A model generated the notes under the pieces. It was given only the letters and a program-made list of their open reading frames with translations, did not search any database and was not told the origin of the DNA. 64,000 nt of DNA. Source: Dyadobacter sandarakinus (lineage in GTDB: Bacteria; Bacteroidota; Bacteroidia; Cytophagales; Spirosomataceae). Below are positions 8,685-17,195 of the stretch, piece after piece (the stretch's first letter is position 1; each line of letters begins with the position of its first letter). The position numbers and the translations under genes were made by a program. The stretch spans positions 248,001 to 312,000 of the forward strand of contig NZ_CP056775.1 of the NCBI RefSeq assembly GCF_016894445.1. Direction: 5' to 3'.

Positions 8685-9620
8685 ATGTTAACCAAATTAC
8701 TGAGCTTGTGGGTGCGCCTTCGTCACGGTGAGCTGCCGTGGGAGGTAAGGTACTTTTACCGGGATACTTACTACTGTAAGGTCATGCAGCTGAAATATGT
8801 CCTGCGCGACTTTGTTTTCAAACCCAGGTACAAGGAACTGGAATTCAGCGGGGAGTTTGCGCCGGAGCTGCAGTTTGTGCTGCCTTTTGCCTACTGGCAC
8901 CACAAAAACGGAACCCTGAAGAAAACGACCTCATCCAAATACACCCGGGAGCTGTACTTTTTTTCTCCCGATCATCATGAAGATTTTCAGACGCGCTCCA
9001 ACGAGGGGAATTACAACTTCGAAATGCCGCGGATCCTGTACAGTCATGACTATGATATGAGCAAATGGCTGCAGGTACCCCTGAAAGAAACCTACCGCAA
9101 CACTGTTTACCAGTATGACAAGCCCATTCTGATCATTGCCAACCGCTACAATATGGAGTGGGACGGGCCTCCGGTGAGTTTTTACAGCATTGAAATGCTC
9201 GACTTTATCCTGAAAAAAGTAGCTGACAAGTACACGGTTATTTACAACCGTCCCAAGCCGCAGAACATCACGATGGACAACAGCGACATCTATGATATGG
9301 ATGAATTTTCGTGGCTTGAAAAGGCATATCCGGGTGTGATCCTGATGGAGGATCTTTTCAGGGAAAACAAGGCAAAAGCCAACAACTTCAATCACCTGCA
9401 GCTGATGGTATACGCCAATGCGAGTAAGTTCATTTCCATACACGGCGGCACGGCTACCCTGGCGAGTTATTTCGGGGGTACCAACCTGATCCTCTCCAAG
9501 AAAGGTCCCGAGCATTATTTCAGGTGCTTTGAAAAACTGTACCCTAAGTTTTCAGGTGCTACCATTTTGCACGCGAAGACAGACGACGATGTGAAGAAGT
9601 TTGTGGAGGAACATTTCTAA
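8685..9620 (+). CDS. Glycosyltransferase-like protein of unknown specificity
   Basis: A soluble protein of 311 residues, not confidently recognised. The C-terminal part has a Rossmann-like strand KPILIIANRYN and the block FISIHGGTATLASYFGG, which resembles the HG-glycine region of GT61/GT-B enzymes that bind nucleotide sugars; YNRPKP and the following acidic stretch add to that impression. I place the start at the ATG at 8685, after the flippase stop at 8664; an upstream GTG in frame at 8610 would overlap the flippase and adds an unconvincing N-terminus. It lies between two flippase genes and ends three bases before the second, so it should act on the same glycan. The glycosyltransferase role is inference. 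Confidence 0.7.
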   Translation: MLTKLLSLWVRLRHGELPWEVRYFYRDTYYCKVMQLKYVLRDFVFKPRYKELEFSGEFAPELQFVLPFAYWHHKNGTLKKTTSSKYTRELYFFSPDHHEDFQTRSNEGNYNFEMPRILYSHDYDMSKWLQVPLKETYRNTVYQYDKPILIIANRYNMEWDGPPVSFYSIEMLDFILKKVADKYTVIYNRPKPQNITMDNSDIYDMDEFSWLEKAYPGVILMEDLFRENKAKANNFNHLQLMVYANASKFISIHGGTATLASYFGGTNLILSKKGPEHYFRCFEKLYPKFSGATILHAKTDDDVKKFVEEHF

Positions 9621-9623
9621 GGT

Positions 9624-10985
9624 ATGGAGGAGAAGCAAAAAGACCATTACTGGCTGAAATCCGGCACGATCAACATCCTGCAAAATTTCTCGGGGGTGTT
9701 TTTCGGATTTGCCGGGTTTTACGTGCTGGTGCGCGTGCTCAGCAAGCACGACTTTGGGGTATGGACGCTTTTTCTTTCCACTACAACCATCCTGGAAGCG
9801 ATCCGCAGCGGCCTGATCCAGAATGCACTGATCAAGTATATTTCTTCCTCCGACAACCGTGAGCATCCCGAAATCATTACGGCTTCCTTCGCGATCAGCG
9901 GGGCAGTTTCACTGGTGACGATTGCAGGTATTCTTGCCCTGGCCCCTTTTCTGAGCCATATCTGGGACTCGCCCCAGCTTGTCGGGCTGCTTTATGCATA
10001 CATTGCCATTTACATTTTTTCGGGTCTGCAGGCGCAGTTTAACGCCGTGGAGCAGGCCAACTTCCGGTTTAACGGGATCTTCGCGACCACGATCATCAAG
10101 CAGGGTTCATTTTTCTGTTTTGTGCTGGTATGTTATGTTTTTTCGCTGCATGTAGAGCTCATCTACCTGGTATGGGTACAGACTTTCAGCGCATTTCTGG
10201 CGGCGGCACTGGCGTTCAGATATGCCCATAAAAACCTGCGCTGGTCTGAGGGAATCAGCCGGGGCTGGGCGGGTAAACTTTTTGGCTATGGAAAATACGC
10301 TTTCGGAACTCTCATCAGTTCGCTGCTTTCCAGTACCATCGACCAGATGATGCTCGGTGCATTGCTCTCACCGGCAGCTTCGGGTGCTTTCAACATTGCG
10401 GTACGCATTACCAACCTGATCGACATACCCGGTAATGCAGTCGCTACCATTGTTTTTCCGCAAAGTGCCCGCAGGATGGAGACGGAAGGAAAATCAGCAA
10501 TCAAGTATTTGTATGAGAAATCAGTAGGGACAACGCTGGCGCTGGTACTGCCGTTTGTGGTCTTCCTCTACCTGTTCTCAGACCTTGTCATCCACCTCAT
10601 CGCGGGAGAGAAATACAATGATTCCATTCCATTGCTGCGGATCACGCTGCTGTACTGCCTGCTGATCCCGTTTGGGCGGCAATTTGGCAACATCCTTGAT
10701 TCTATCGGCAAAACAAGGCTCACGTTCCTGGTTGTTATTGGCTCTGCAACCCTTAACCTTTGTCTGAACTACTTTTTTATCCGTTCAATCGGGGTGATGG
10801 GGGCAGCCTATGCCACGCTTTGTTCCAATATCCTGGGCTTCATCGTAGCGCAGGTGATCCTCAAAAAGGAAATCAATACCAACATCCTCAACACCTTTGT
10901 TTACATGTACCGTTTTTATCCCGAGTTTCTGGAGCGGTACGTGATCCCGTTCTGGAAGAGAAAGTTTGTTAAAGGGGAAAAGTAG
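9624..10985 (+). CDS. Polysaccharide flippase (Wzx/MOP superfamily), second copy
   Basis: A 453-residue polytopic protein with roughly 12-14 membrane spans, opening with WLKSGTINILQNFSGVFFGF and the conserved loop DFGVWTLFLSTTTILEAIRSG near residues 48-68. It begins three bases after the preceding gene, so it is probably co-translated with it. The presence of two flippases in one operon suggests either two lipid-linked substrates or a duplicated exporter that has specialised. The repeat-unit polymerase (Wzy) is not evident in the window. Confidence 0.87.
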   Translation: MEEKQKDHYWLKSGTINILQNFSGVFFGFAGFYVLVRVLSKHDFGVWTLFLSTTTILEAIRSGLIQNALIKYISSSDNREHPEIITASFAISGAVSLVTIAGILALAPFLSHIWDSPQLVGLLYAYIAIYIFSGLQAQFNAVEQANFRFNGIFATTIIKQGSFFCFVLVCYVFSLHVELIYLVWVQTFSAFLAAALAFRYAHKNLRWSEGISRGWAGKLFGYGKYAFGTLISSLLSSTIDQMMLGALLSPAASGAFNIAVRITNLIDIPGNAVATIVFPQSARRMETEGKSAIKYLYEKSVGTTLALVLPFVVFLYLFSDLVIHLIAGEKYNDSIPLLRITLLYCLLIPFGRQFGNILDSIGKTRLTFLVVIGSATLNLCLNYFFIRSIGVMGAAYATLCSNILGFIVAQVILKKEINTNILNTFVYMYRFYPEFLERYVIPFWKRKFVKGEK

Positions 10986-11135
10986 CAGTTGTTATGCAAA
11001 CCAGGGAATTTTGTAAAATTATTTTGTCAAAATCATCTATATTGCAAGACTGTATACTTGCAACTATTAAGTCAAAATAAGAGGGAATGCCAGAAATGGC
11101 GAAATCGGGTGTGTACATAAGCATATCGTTTGTAA

Positions 11136-12350
11136 ATGAAACTTAAAGGACATAAGATCATCGTTTTTGGCCTCCCCCGATTTGACGCACCCATTGAATC
11201 TACCAACTATACTACGGCCCGGCTGCTCGCCCGCGAAAACGAGGTCTACTACGTCGAAAACCCATTTACTGTCCGCGACTTCATGCGGTTGCGGAAGTCA
11301 CCCGAGTACCAGGTCCGCAAGCAGCATTTCTCAATGTGGAACAGCTCGGTAATTGATACCGAGGAGCCCAACCTGAAAATCATCATTCCGCCCCTGATGC
11401 TGTCCGTCAATTTCCTGCCGGAAAACGGTTTGTTCAGGAATGCACTCAAGGTGAACGAATACCTGATCCGGACTAAGTTGAAAACGATCATCAATGCGCG
11501 CCGGATCCGCGATTATATTTATATCAACTCCTTCAATTTTCATTATCCCGGCCTGGCCGACGGCCTTGATCCTGCACTTACCGTGTACCACTGCCTCGAC
11601 CCGATGGTATTGCCCTTTAACAGGCGTCATGGTGTGGTTTCTGAGGATATCCTAGTCAAGGAAAGTGATGTGGTGATATGCAGCAGCCGGCAGCTTTATA
11701 CGGAAAAAAAGGCATTGAACCCCAGCACGTATTTTGTGGCCAATGCCGCCGACCTGAGCCTGAGCGTACGGGCCATGAACCCCGAGCTGGACGTTTACCC
11801 CGATATCGCAAAGCTGAAAAAGCCGGTGATCGGGTACCTGGGGGCAATTGAGCGCCGAATTGACTACGACCTGCTCAAAGTCGTGATTGATCTGAATCCT
11901 GATAAGACGTTTGCCATGGTGGGACCGGTATCCCGCGAATTTGTACCCGACTGGTTTTACAACACCTCCAATGTTCATGTACTGGGTGCCGTAGAGTACC
12001 GGCATATGCCGGCTGTGATCAAGGGATTTGATGTTGCATTGATCCCGTTCAAGAAGGATGATGTCAGCAGCAGTATCTTTCCATTGAAGCTGTTTGAGTA
12101 CCTGGGTGCGGGTAAGCCCGTGGTATCCCTTGACTTTAACCCGGATCTGGCCGATTTCACCCTCGATACTGTGGCATACTGCAGCAATGCCGCTTCATTT
12201 TCAAAGGCCATCCAGGATGCCCTGAACTCGGACAGTCAGGAAGCGCAGCTGCACAGGGTGGAGATTGCCGCGGATAATACCTGGCAAAACCGCGTAGATG
12301 CCATCGCCGAGATCATTTACAACCATCTTGCACAAAAAGGCAAAGCCTGA
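11136..12350 (+). CDS. Glycosyltransferase, GT-B fold (GT4-like)
   Basis: A 404-residue GT-B type protein. The C-terminal donor-binding half contains KPVIGYLGAIERRIDYDLLK, VHVLGAVEYRHMPAVIKGFD and SSIFPLKLFEYLGAGKPVVS, a typical GT4 E-x7-E-like region. It shares its architecture with the gene at 752-1939. There are 150 bases upstream without a gene, so it may have its own promoter (a one-mismatch box TATACTTG lies near 11079). It ends two bases before the stop of the convergent acyltransferase gene, leaving no room for a terminator between the two operons. Confidence 0.85.
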   Translation: MKLKGHKIIVFGLPRFDAPIESTNYTTARLLARENEVYYVENPFTVRDFMRLRKSPEYQVRKQHFSMWNSSVIDTEEPNLKIIIPPLMLSVNFLPENGLFRNALKVNEYLIRTKLKTIINARRIRDYIYINSFNFHYPGLADGLDPALTVYHCLDPMVLPFNRRHGVVSEDILVKESDVVICSSRQLYTEKKALNPSTYFVANAADLSLSVRAMNPELDVYPDIAKLKKPVIGYLGAIERRIDYDLLKVVIDLNPDKTFAMVGPVSREFVPDWFYNTSNVHVLGAVEYRHMPAVIKGFDVALIPFKKDDVSSSIFPLKLFEYLGAGKPVVSLDFNPDLADFTLDTVAYCSNAASFSKAIQDALNSDSQEAQLHRVEIAADNTWQNRVDAIAEIIYNHLAQKGKA

Positions 12351-12352
12351 AA

Positions 12353-13471
12353 TCACTTCCGCACTGCCTCACCCAGCGGCTCCTGCCTCTTTACAGATTT
12401 ATACTGGAAACGCATTTCGATGTGCTTGTAAGTCCACGCGGAAACGTAGTAGATCAGTATGAAATTGGGGATAAACAGGTAAGAATAGGCACCCGGAGGA
12501 AATTTCAGGATCCGGATAAACAATACATTGAAGAGGCTGATCAGCAGGGCGTGCGTCATGTAAATGGAGTAAGAGTACTTGCCCAAATTGTGCAGCAGCC
12601 CTGATGTTTTGAGAGCAGCGGAGATAATGCCTTTTTCAAACGAAAATATATAAATGCATACAAAAAAGAGCACCTCGAATACCGCACCGAGCGGCTTCAT
12701 CATTTCCCCGTGATAAATACAATACGCGATTGCACCCAGTGAAAGCAGTTCACCTGCCGAAAAAAGGGCCGCATTCATGGTTCGTACCCGCAGGTGGGTG
12801 GCATTGAACAGGTTGAAGCACAATGCACCGGTGAAAAAGCCGAGTATGCCACGCAGGAATCCGTAATTGAAGCTGTAATTGATCTGCAGGCTGCCGGAAA
12901 ACGTTGCCAGACCCGCAAGTGCAATCAGTACCACCGCTGCGTAAAAGATGTTGCGGTTACGGAACTGATGCGAACTGTTGATCCACACCAGCAGACTGCC
13001 GAAAACAACATAAGATATCATTTCAGCACTGATAGACCAGCTTGGTATATTCCAGCTCACGTCATGAACATTGGGCAGGGGAGTGGAATTGACCAGAAAA
13101 AGCGAGGTGAAAAACGTGTAGGCATTGTTGGCCGGGTTCACCAGGTTATTGACCTGTATATAAGGGCTGAGCAGATTTTTGGCGACCTCCATGCCGAGGA
13201 ATGCCAGCAGCATCACAAAGTGCAGCGGATAAATGCGGTACACGCGCTTGGCAAGGAACAATTTCATCTGGCTGCCGTCCGACAGCGACTGGTAGCTGTA
13301 TGTGATCACGAAGCCGCTTAATACAAAGAAGAAGTCAACAAACATGTCGGAATTTTCGACGAAGCTGTTGTTCAGGATGGGGGTTTCGGCAAAGGGGCCA
13401 AGATGAAACAGGAACACGAGGGACGCAAACATCCCCCTGAAAATATCGAGCACTTCAAACCTGTGCTTCAT
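12353..13471 (-). CDS. Membrane acyltransferase (acyltransferase-3 family), last gene of a partner-switching operon
   Basis: A 372-residue protein with about ten membrane segments. It opens MKHRFEVLDIFRGMFASLVF with the nearby FLFHLGPF motif, whose histidine is the expected catalytic residue, followed by VDFFFVLSGFVITYSY and the RIYPLHF block typical of OafA-like enzymes that acylate surface polysaccharides. Its ATG overlaps the stop of the upstream RsbW-like gene by four bases (ATGA), so translation is coupled to a regulatory module of phosphatase, STAS protein and ATPase. This suggests the module controls acylation or a process linked to it. No signal for a periplasmic SGNH domain is seen. 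Confidence 0.9.
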   Translation of the reverse strand: MKHRFEVLDIFRGMFASLVFLFHLGPFAETPILNNSFVENSDMFVDFFFVLSGFVITYSYQSLSDGSQMKLFLAKRVYRIYPLHFVMLLAFLGMEVAKNLLSPYIQVNNLVNPANNAYTFFTSLFLVNSTPLPNVHDVSWNIPSWSISAEMISYVVFGSLLVWINSSHQFRNRNIFYAAVVLIALAGLATFSGSLQINYSFNYGFLRGILGFFTGALCFNLFNATHLRVRTMNAALFSAGELLSLGAIAYCIYHGEMMKPLGAVFEVLFFVCIYIFSFEKGIISAALKTSGLLHNLGKYSYSIYMTHALLISLFNVLFIRILKFPPGAYSYLFIPNFILIYYVSAWTYKHIEMRFQYKSVKRQEPLGEAVRK

Positions 13472-14046
13472 GTCAGCGGATTTTTAAGATTGAAAGTAGT
13501 TCTGAACCGGTTGGTACGCGACTCAGGGTCGTATTCGTAGGTAAATTCTTCGGATGCCTTCACCATGATCAGCAATCCGAAGTGTTCGCTGGTGTCAAAA
13601 AATAACTCGGGAGCATGGTTACCTTCAAGTTGCTCGGTAAAGAAAAAAGCTGTTTTTGCATTGTTGGTCCGCACCCGCAGCGACTCCTCTCCATTATGGT
13701 AGATCTGGAAATTGACGTTGCCATTCAGCTGTGCCAGCGGCCAGATCACCTTATTTCCCCCCGGCGTTTCAACCAGCGTCAGCGGCTCGCCCTGATCTTC
13801 CTTTTCCAGCACAAGTTTGCCCGTATCCAGGTGGATCGTCAGCATACATTGGTCTACGCCTGAATGCTTTACGGCATTGGTCAGCATTTCAGTAATTACC
13901 CACTTGATCTTGGATAGTACTTCTTCATCAATCGGCTCGAACTGGGTTTGTTGTCTGATATGTTCAAGACAGTTCCGGAGTATTCCCGGGATGTTTTCCC
14001 GGGTACTCTGAAACTGGAATTCGATCTTGTGGGGGGATTCGTTCAT
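13468..14046 (-). CDS. RsbW/SpoIIAB-like GHKL ATPase (possible anti-sigma or switch kinase) with degenerate lid
   Basis: A 192-residue protein whose N-box ITEMLTNAVKHSG (about 51-63) is a good match to RsbW-type serine kinases. The G1 box, normally DxGxG, reads EDQGEPL at 83-89, and the G2/lid region is replaced by a long insert ending EHFGLLIMVKAS near 154-165. ATP may bind, but kinase activity toward the STAS partner is uncertain. It lies four bases downstream of the STAS gene and overlaps the acyltransferase gene by four bases. In known systems such ATPases sequester a target until an unphosphorylated STAS protein pulls them off; no sigma factor is in this operon, so the target is unknown. 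Confidence 0.78.
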   Translation of the reverse strand: MNESPHKIEFQFQSTRENIPGILRNCLEHIRQQTQFEPIDEEVLSKIKWVITEMLTNAVKHSGVDQCMLTIHLDTGKLVLEKEDQGEPLTLVETPGGNKVIWPLAQLNGNVNFQIYHNGEESLRVRTNNAKTAFFFTEQLEGNHAPELFFDTSEHFGLLIMVKASEEFTYEYDPESRTNRFRTTFNLKNPLT

Positions 14047-14050
14047 GTGC

Positions 14051-14389
14051 CTAGCCGAGGGATTCCATCGCTTGTTCGTAATCTTTAAAAATCTTGAATA
14101 CTTTGTCCATGCGGATGAGCGTCAGCAGGTTACCTACATCTGATTTGAGGGAGACGAGGTAAATGTCCACTTTGCGCGGTATGGCATATTTAAGTGCAAC
14201 CACGAGGCTGCCCAGAAACGAGCTGTCAATGTAATTTACATTCTCAAAGCTGACCATAACGAGCTTTGAGCCGCCTGCCACCAGGCTGATCATTTCTTCC
14301 TTGAATTGTTCCGCATTGGAGAGGCTCGCCTCCTCAGGGAGAATGGTGGCCTGCACCACACCGTTTACGTCTTTGGTCTCTAGGATCAT
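14051..14389 (-). CDS. STAS-domain anti-sigma-factor antagonist (RsbV/SpoIIAA-like)
   Basis: A 112-residue single-domain STAS protein. The start is the ATG at 14389 (MILETKDVNGVVQATIL); a longer frame upstream only overlaps the phosphatase gene. The key loop is YIDSSFLGSLVVAL at about 53-66, where Ser56 aligns with the serine phosphorylated in RsbV and SpoIIAA. Upstream is the PP2C phosphatase that would dephosphorylate it, downstream the GHKL ATPase that would bind or phosphorylate it. All three genes are separated by four bases or fewer, a compact partner-switching set. Confidence 0.88.
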   Translation of the reverse strand: MILETKDVNGVVQATILPEEASLSNAEQFKEEMISLVAGGSKLVMVSFENVNYIDSSFLGSLVVALKYAIPRKVDIYLVSLKSDVGNLLTLIRMDKVFKIFKDYEQAMESLG

Positions 14390-14393
14390 CGGG

Positions 14394-15551
14394 TTATTTT
14401 TTTTCGATAAATATGATGCTGGCGTCATCCATCTGGTTGCCGTCATTGATGCTCCCCAGTACGTGCGCTTTGATCCGGTCAAACGTAGCCGGCTGGCCCA
14501 GGTAGGGAGTGATTTTTTGGACAAAGAATGGGTAGTCGCTCTTTTTGGATCCGTTGGAAGGAATATCAATCATGCCGTCTGTAAAAATGGCGAGCTGGTC
14601 GCCGGGCTCCATCCGGATAATCTGTTTGTCGTACATGCCTTCTTCCAGCAAACCCAGGAGCAGGCCCGATGAAAGTACCGTATCCGTGCTGCACGCAACA
14701 CTGCGGTAATGAATGAGCGGCAGGTCGCCTGCGCCGGTATAATGTACGTCGCCGGTTTCACTGTCCATCAGAATCAGCGAGAGGCTCGACAGGATGTTTT
14801 CCAGACTCTCGTCCAGATAAATCAGTTTATTGATTTTCTGTACAATGGTGTCGAGCGAGAGGTCATTATCAAGCACGCAAAACCGGATCGCCGCCCGTAT
14901 GTAGCTCAGGAAGCCAAAGGTGAAAAACCAGGCTTTCCACTTTTTTCCCATGATATCCCCCAGAAAGCCGAAGCAGAAGCGATCATTTATTTTTACAAAA
15001 TCAATAAAATCACCACCCGGATAGCCTCTGTATCCCTTGTGCCAAAAATGAATGGTGAACCCGCTCACTTCCGGGTTCCGCATCGGTATGGATTGCACAT
15101 TGAGCGTTTCGGCCGCTACTTTCAGCTCCTTGACAGACTTGTCATGCTCGTTCTGCAAGGATACGATAATGTTATTCAGCTTGGAGATGATTACCGGAAT
15201 GGGCGTTTCCTTGTTGATGAAATCCAGCGCATGCATGTTCAAGCCTTTCAGTACGAGCGGGGTATCCGTAAACGACGTCAGGAAAACAAAGGGAATATCC
15301 TTCACATTGGGGTTCATCAGTACCGCCTGCCTGAAATCAAAACCATTCATTTCGGGCATGTCGTAGTCCGAAATGATAAGATCGGGCGTTTCGTCGAGAA
15401 GCAGGTCCAGGGCTTCGGTAGCAGACTGGCAGAGCACGCAGGTGTAGCCGGCTTTCTGCAGGGATACTTCAATCACCTTCCTGAAAACAAGATTGTCTTC
15501 GACAATCAGTATTTTTTTGACGCTGGTAGGAGGATCCTGGTACGTGATCAT
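14394..15551 (-). CDS. Response regulator with PP2C (SpoIIE/RsbU-type) phosphatase output
   Basis: A 385-residue protein with an N-terminal receiver (KKILIVEDN at 12-20; phospho-Asp62 in LIISDYDMPEMNG) joined through a short helical linker to a PPM/SpoIIE phosphatase. The metal-binding motifs are intact: GGDFID at 179-184, GDIMG at 198-202, FTDGM at 323-327 and the final MDDAS at 374-378. Phosphorylation of the receiver should switch the phosphatase, which would dephosphorylate the STAS protein encoded four bases downstream. Its start overlaps the stop of the small membrane protein gene by four bases. The sensor kinase is not adjacent; the hybrid kinase at 1936-4551 or the HPt protein at 18397 are candidates by inference only. 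Confidence 0.92.
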   Translation of the reverse strand: MITYQDPPTSVKKILIVEDNLVFRKVIEVSLQKAGYTCVLCQSATEALDLLLDETPDLIISDYDMPEMNGFDFRQAVLMNPNVKDIPFVFLTSFTDTPLVLKGLNMHALDFINKETPIPVIISKLNNIIVSLQNEHDKSVKELKVAAETLNVQSIPMRNPEVSGFTIHFWHKGYRGYPGGDFIDFVKINDRFCFGFLGDIMGKKWKAWFFTFGFLSYIRAAIRFCVLDNDLSLDTIVQKINKLIYLDESLENILSSLSLILMDSETGDVHYTGAGDLPLIHYRSVACSTDTVLSSGLLLGLLEEGMYDKQIIRMEPGDQLAIFTDGMIDIPSNGSKKSDYPFFVQKITPYLGQPATFDRIKAHVLGSINDGNQMDDASIIFIEKK

Positions 15552-16099
15552 TTCTTATTGAAGTTTAACACAAACAGGAATACGCCTCCGAAAATGATCA
15601 GGAGCGACACCAGGTCCATGATCGTCACACCGTCATTGACATTGAAGTAGAAAACCGTGAAGATTTCAAAGCTGGGGGGAGCTGGCATGATGATCATGGC
15701 AAACCCCACGACGATCAGTAAAATGGCCACGAAAAAGAGTACAATCCTTTGCGCAGTATTCCTGCGAAGGTAGTTTTTACTCATTTCGCTGTCTAGCTGG
15801 TTTTCTGCCAGCAGCTTTTCCAGTCCTTCCAGCAGCTCTTCCCTCGAAAGATTGTTGTCCTTATCAAGCTCCTGGAAAGAAGCAATCTGTTTTTCTCCCT
15901 CAGCAGCCCGCTCAAATGCTTCTGCAATCTCCTGCTGGTAGGTCTTTGCTGCTTTTGTATCCGCGCCGGAGTGGTCAATTACTTCGATAAGCTCACGAAC
16001 CTTTTGTTCCAGCAGCGATCCTGCGGGCAAAGCCTGAGACACATTTTCTGTTTGCAGGTCAGATGTTTTTCCAAGTTCAAGCAGCCGTTTGATTTTCAC
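15548..16099 (-). CDS. Small membrane protein with coiled-coil and shortened EF-hand-like loop
   Basis: A 183-residue protein of unknown function, first gene of the partner-switching operon. The N-terminal 110 residues are helical and charged; within them DKDNNLSREEL (79-89) looks like an EF-hand loop shortened by two residues, so calcium binding is doubtful. Two membrane segments follow (RIVLFFVAILLIVVGFAMII and MDLVSLLIIFGGVFLFVLNF), leaving a very short C-terminal tail. The start is GTG at 16099; no in-frame ATG precedes the conserved part. Its translational coupling to the phosphatase gene suggests it is a membrane partner or input for the switch. Confidence 0.75.
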   Translation of the reverse strand: MKIKRLLELGKTSDLQTENVSQALPAGSLLEQKVRELIEVIDHSGADTKAAKTYQQEIAEAFERAAEGEKQIASFQELDKDNNLSREELLEGLEKLLAENQLDSEMSKNYLRRNTAQRIVLFFVAILLIVVGFAMIIMPAPPSFEIFTVFYFNVNDGVTIMDLVSLLIIFGGVFLFVLNFNKK

Positions 16100-16182
16100 C
16101 TTACCAATAACCGGTTATATTTTACCCCCTTACCTACAAAATCATTCCTGAAATCGACAAAACTTGCATTGTAGCAGGACAA

Positions 16183-16216
16183 TTTGCTTAAAGCTAAGTT
16201 TTTATTGCTAAATTTG
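16183..16216 (+). promoter_or_regulatory. Promoter for the GT2 gene pair at 16276-18389
   Basis: TTTG at 16183-16186 and an exact -7 box TAAATTTG at 16209-16216 are 22 bases apart, within the Bacteroidota spacing range. The start codon at 16276 follows 60 bases later. Confidence 0.55.
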
Positions 16217-16275
16217 AAATACTTCTACAAATCTCCGAAAATATTCTTTCTTTTCAGCATTATCACGATTAATAA

Positions 16276-17193
16276 ATGAAAAGTGTTTCCATTGTGACGG
16301 TCAACTATAACCAGCCCAAAGTGACCGAGGATCTGCTGAAATCCTTGCTGGAAGTAAATACCTACCCCGATCTGGAAATCATCGTGGTCGACAATGGCAG
16401 CAAAGTCAATGTGGTGCCGGAGTGGGAGGTGAAGTACTGGAACGTCAAATTCATCCGCTCGGATGTGAATACGGGCTTTGCGGGGGGAAATAATCTGGGG
16501 ATCCGCTATGCGACGGGCGACTACCTGTTCCTGATCAACAATGATACCGAAGTGACGGCTGACCTCATCGGCAAGCTCGTGGACAGGCTTGAAGCCAACC
16601 CGCGCATCGGGATGATTTCACCCAAGATCCACTATTTTGATCAGCCGGATATGCTGCAGTACACCGGCTATACCCCGATGAACTATTATACATGCCGCAA
16701 TGCATGCATTGGTCAGTTCGAAACGGACCGCGGCCAGTACGACCACCTGAGCGGAGTAACCGGCTATGCTCACGGCGCGGCTATGATGATCCGCAGGGAA
16801 GCGCTGGAAAAGGCAGGATTAATGTCCGAAAATTACTTTTTGTACTATGAAGAGCTCGACTGGTGCGAGCGGATCAGGAAGGCAGGTTACGAGATCCACA
16901 CGGACCTTTCCGCACTTATTTACCATAAAGAATCTGTGTCAGTAGGCAAGAGGACGGCACTTAAGGAATTCTTCATGAACCGCAACCGGATTTTATTTAT
17001 ACGTAAAAATGCACCTTCGTCTGCTTTCTTTATCTTCTGCTGCTACTTCCTGGCAGCGGTAGTTCCCCGCAACATTTTTCAGTACCTGCGCAATGGAGAA
17101 TATGGTTTTATCCCCGTTTTCCTGAAAGCAATTACCTGGCATTTTACCAACAAACCGGATAGTACCCACCTGGGCTTCCCACTTTCACGCTGA
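16276..17193 (+). CDS. Family 2 glycosyltransferase (WbbL/rhamnosyltransferase-like)
   Basis: A 305-residue GT2 enzyme beginning MKSVSIVTVNYNQPKVTEDL, with IIVVDNGSK, the FAGGNNLGIRYATG block, and the metal-binding LFLINNDTEVT near residue 91. The GAAMMIRREALEKAG and YYEELDWCERIRKAGYEI blocks further match the rhamnosyltransferase-like branch. A hydrophobic C-terminal helix (SAFFIFCCYFLAAVV) may attach it to the inner membrane. It is two bases upstream of a second GT2 gene and has its own promoter-like sequence, so the two form an operon. Confidence 0.88.
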   Translation: MKSVSIVTVNYNQPKVTEDLLKSLLEVNTYPDLEIIVVDNGSKVNVVPEWEVKYWNVKFIRSDVNTGFAGGNNLGIRYATGDYLFLINNDTEVTADLIGKLVDRLEANPRIGMISPKIHYFDQPDMLQYTGYTPMNYYTCRNACIGQFETDRGQYDHLSGVTGYAHGAAMMIRREALEKAGLMSENYFLYYEELDWCERIRKAGYEIHTDLSALIYHKESVSVGKRTALKEFFMNRNRILFIRKNAPSSAFFIFCCYFLAAVVPRNIFQYLRNGEYGFIPVFLKAITWHFTNKPDSTHLGFPLSR

Positions 17194-17195
17194 CC

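Noticed and set aside
14709..15650. A 313-codon open frame on the plus strand
   Set aside because: Antisense to the REC-PP2C gene, which has all expected metal and phospho-acceptor residues.
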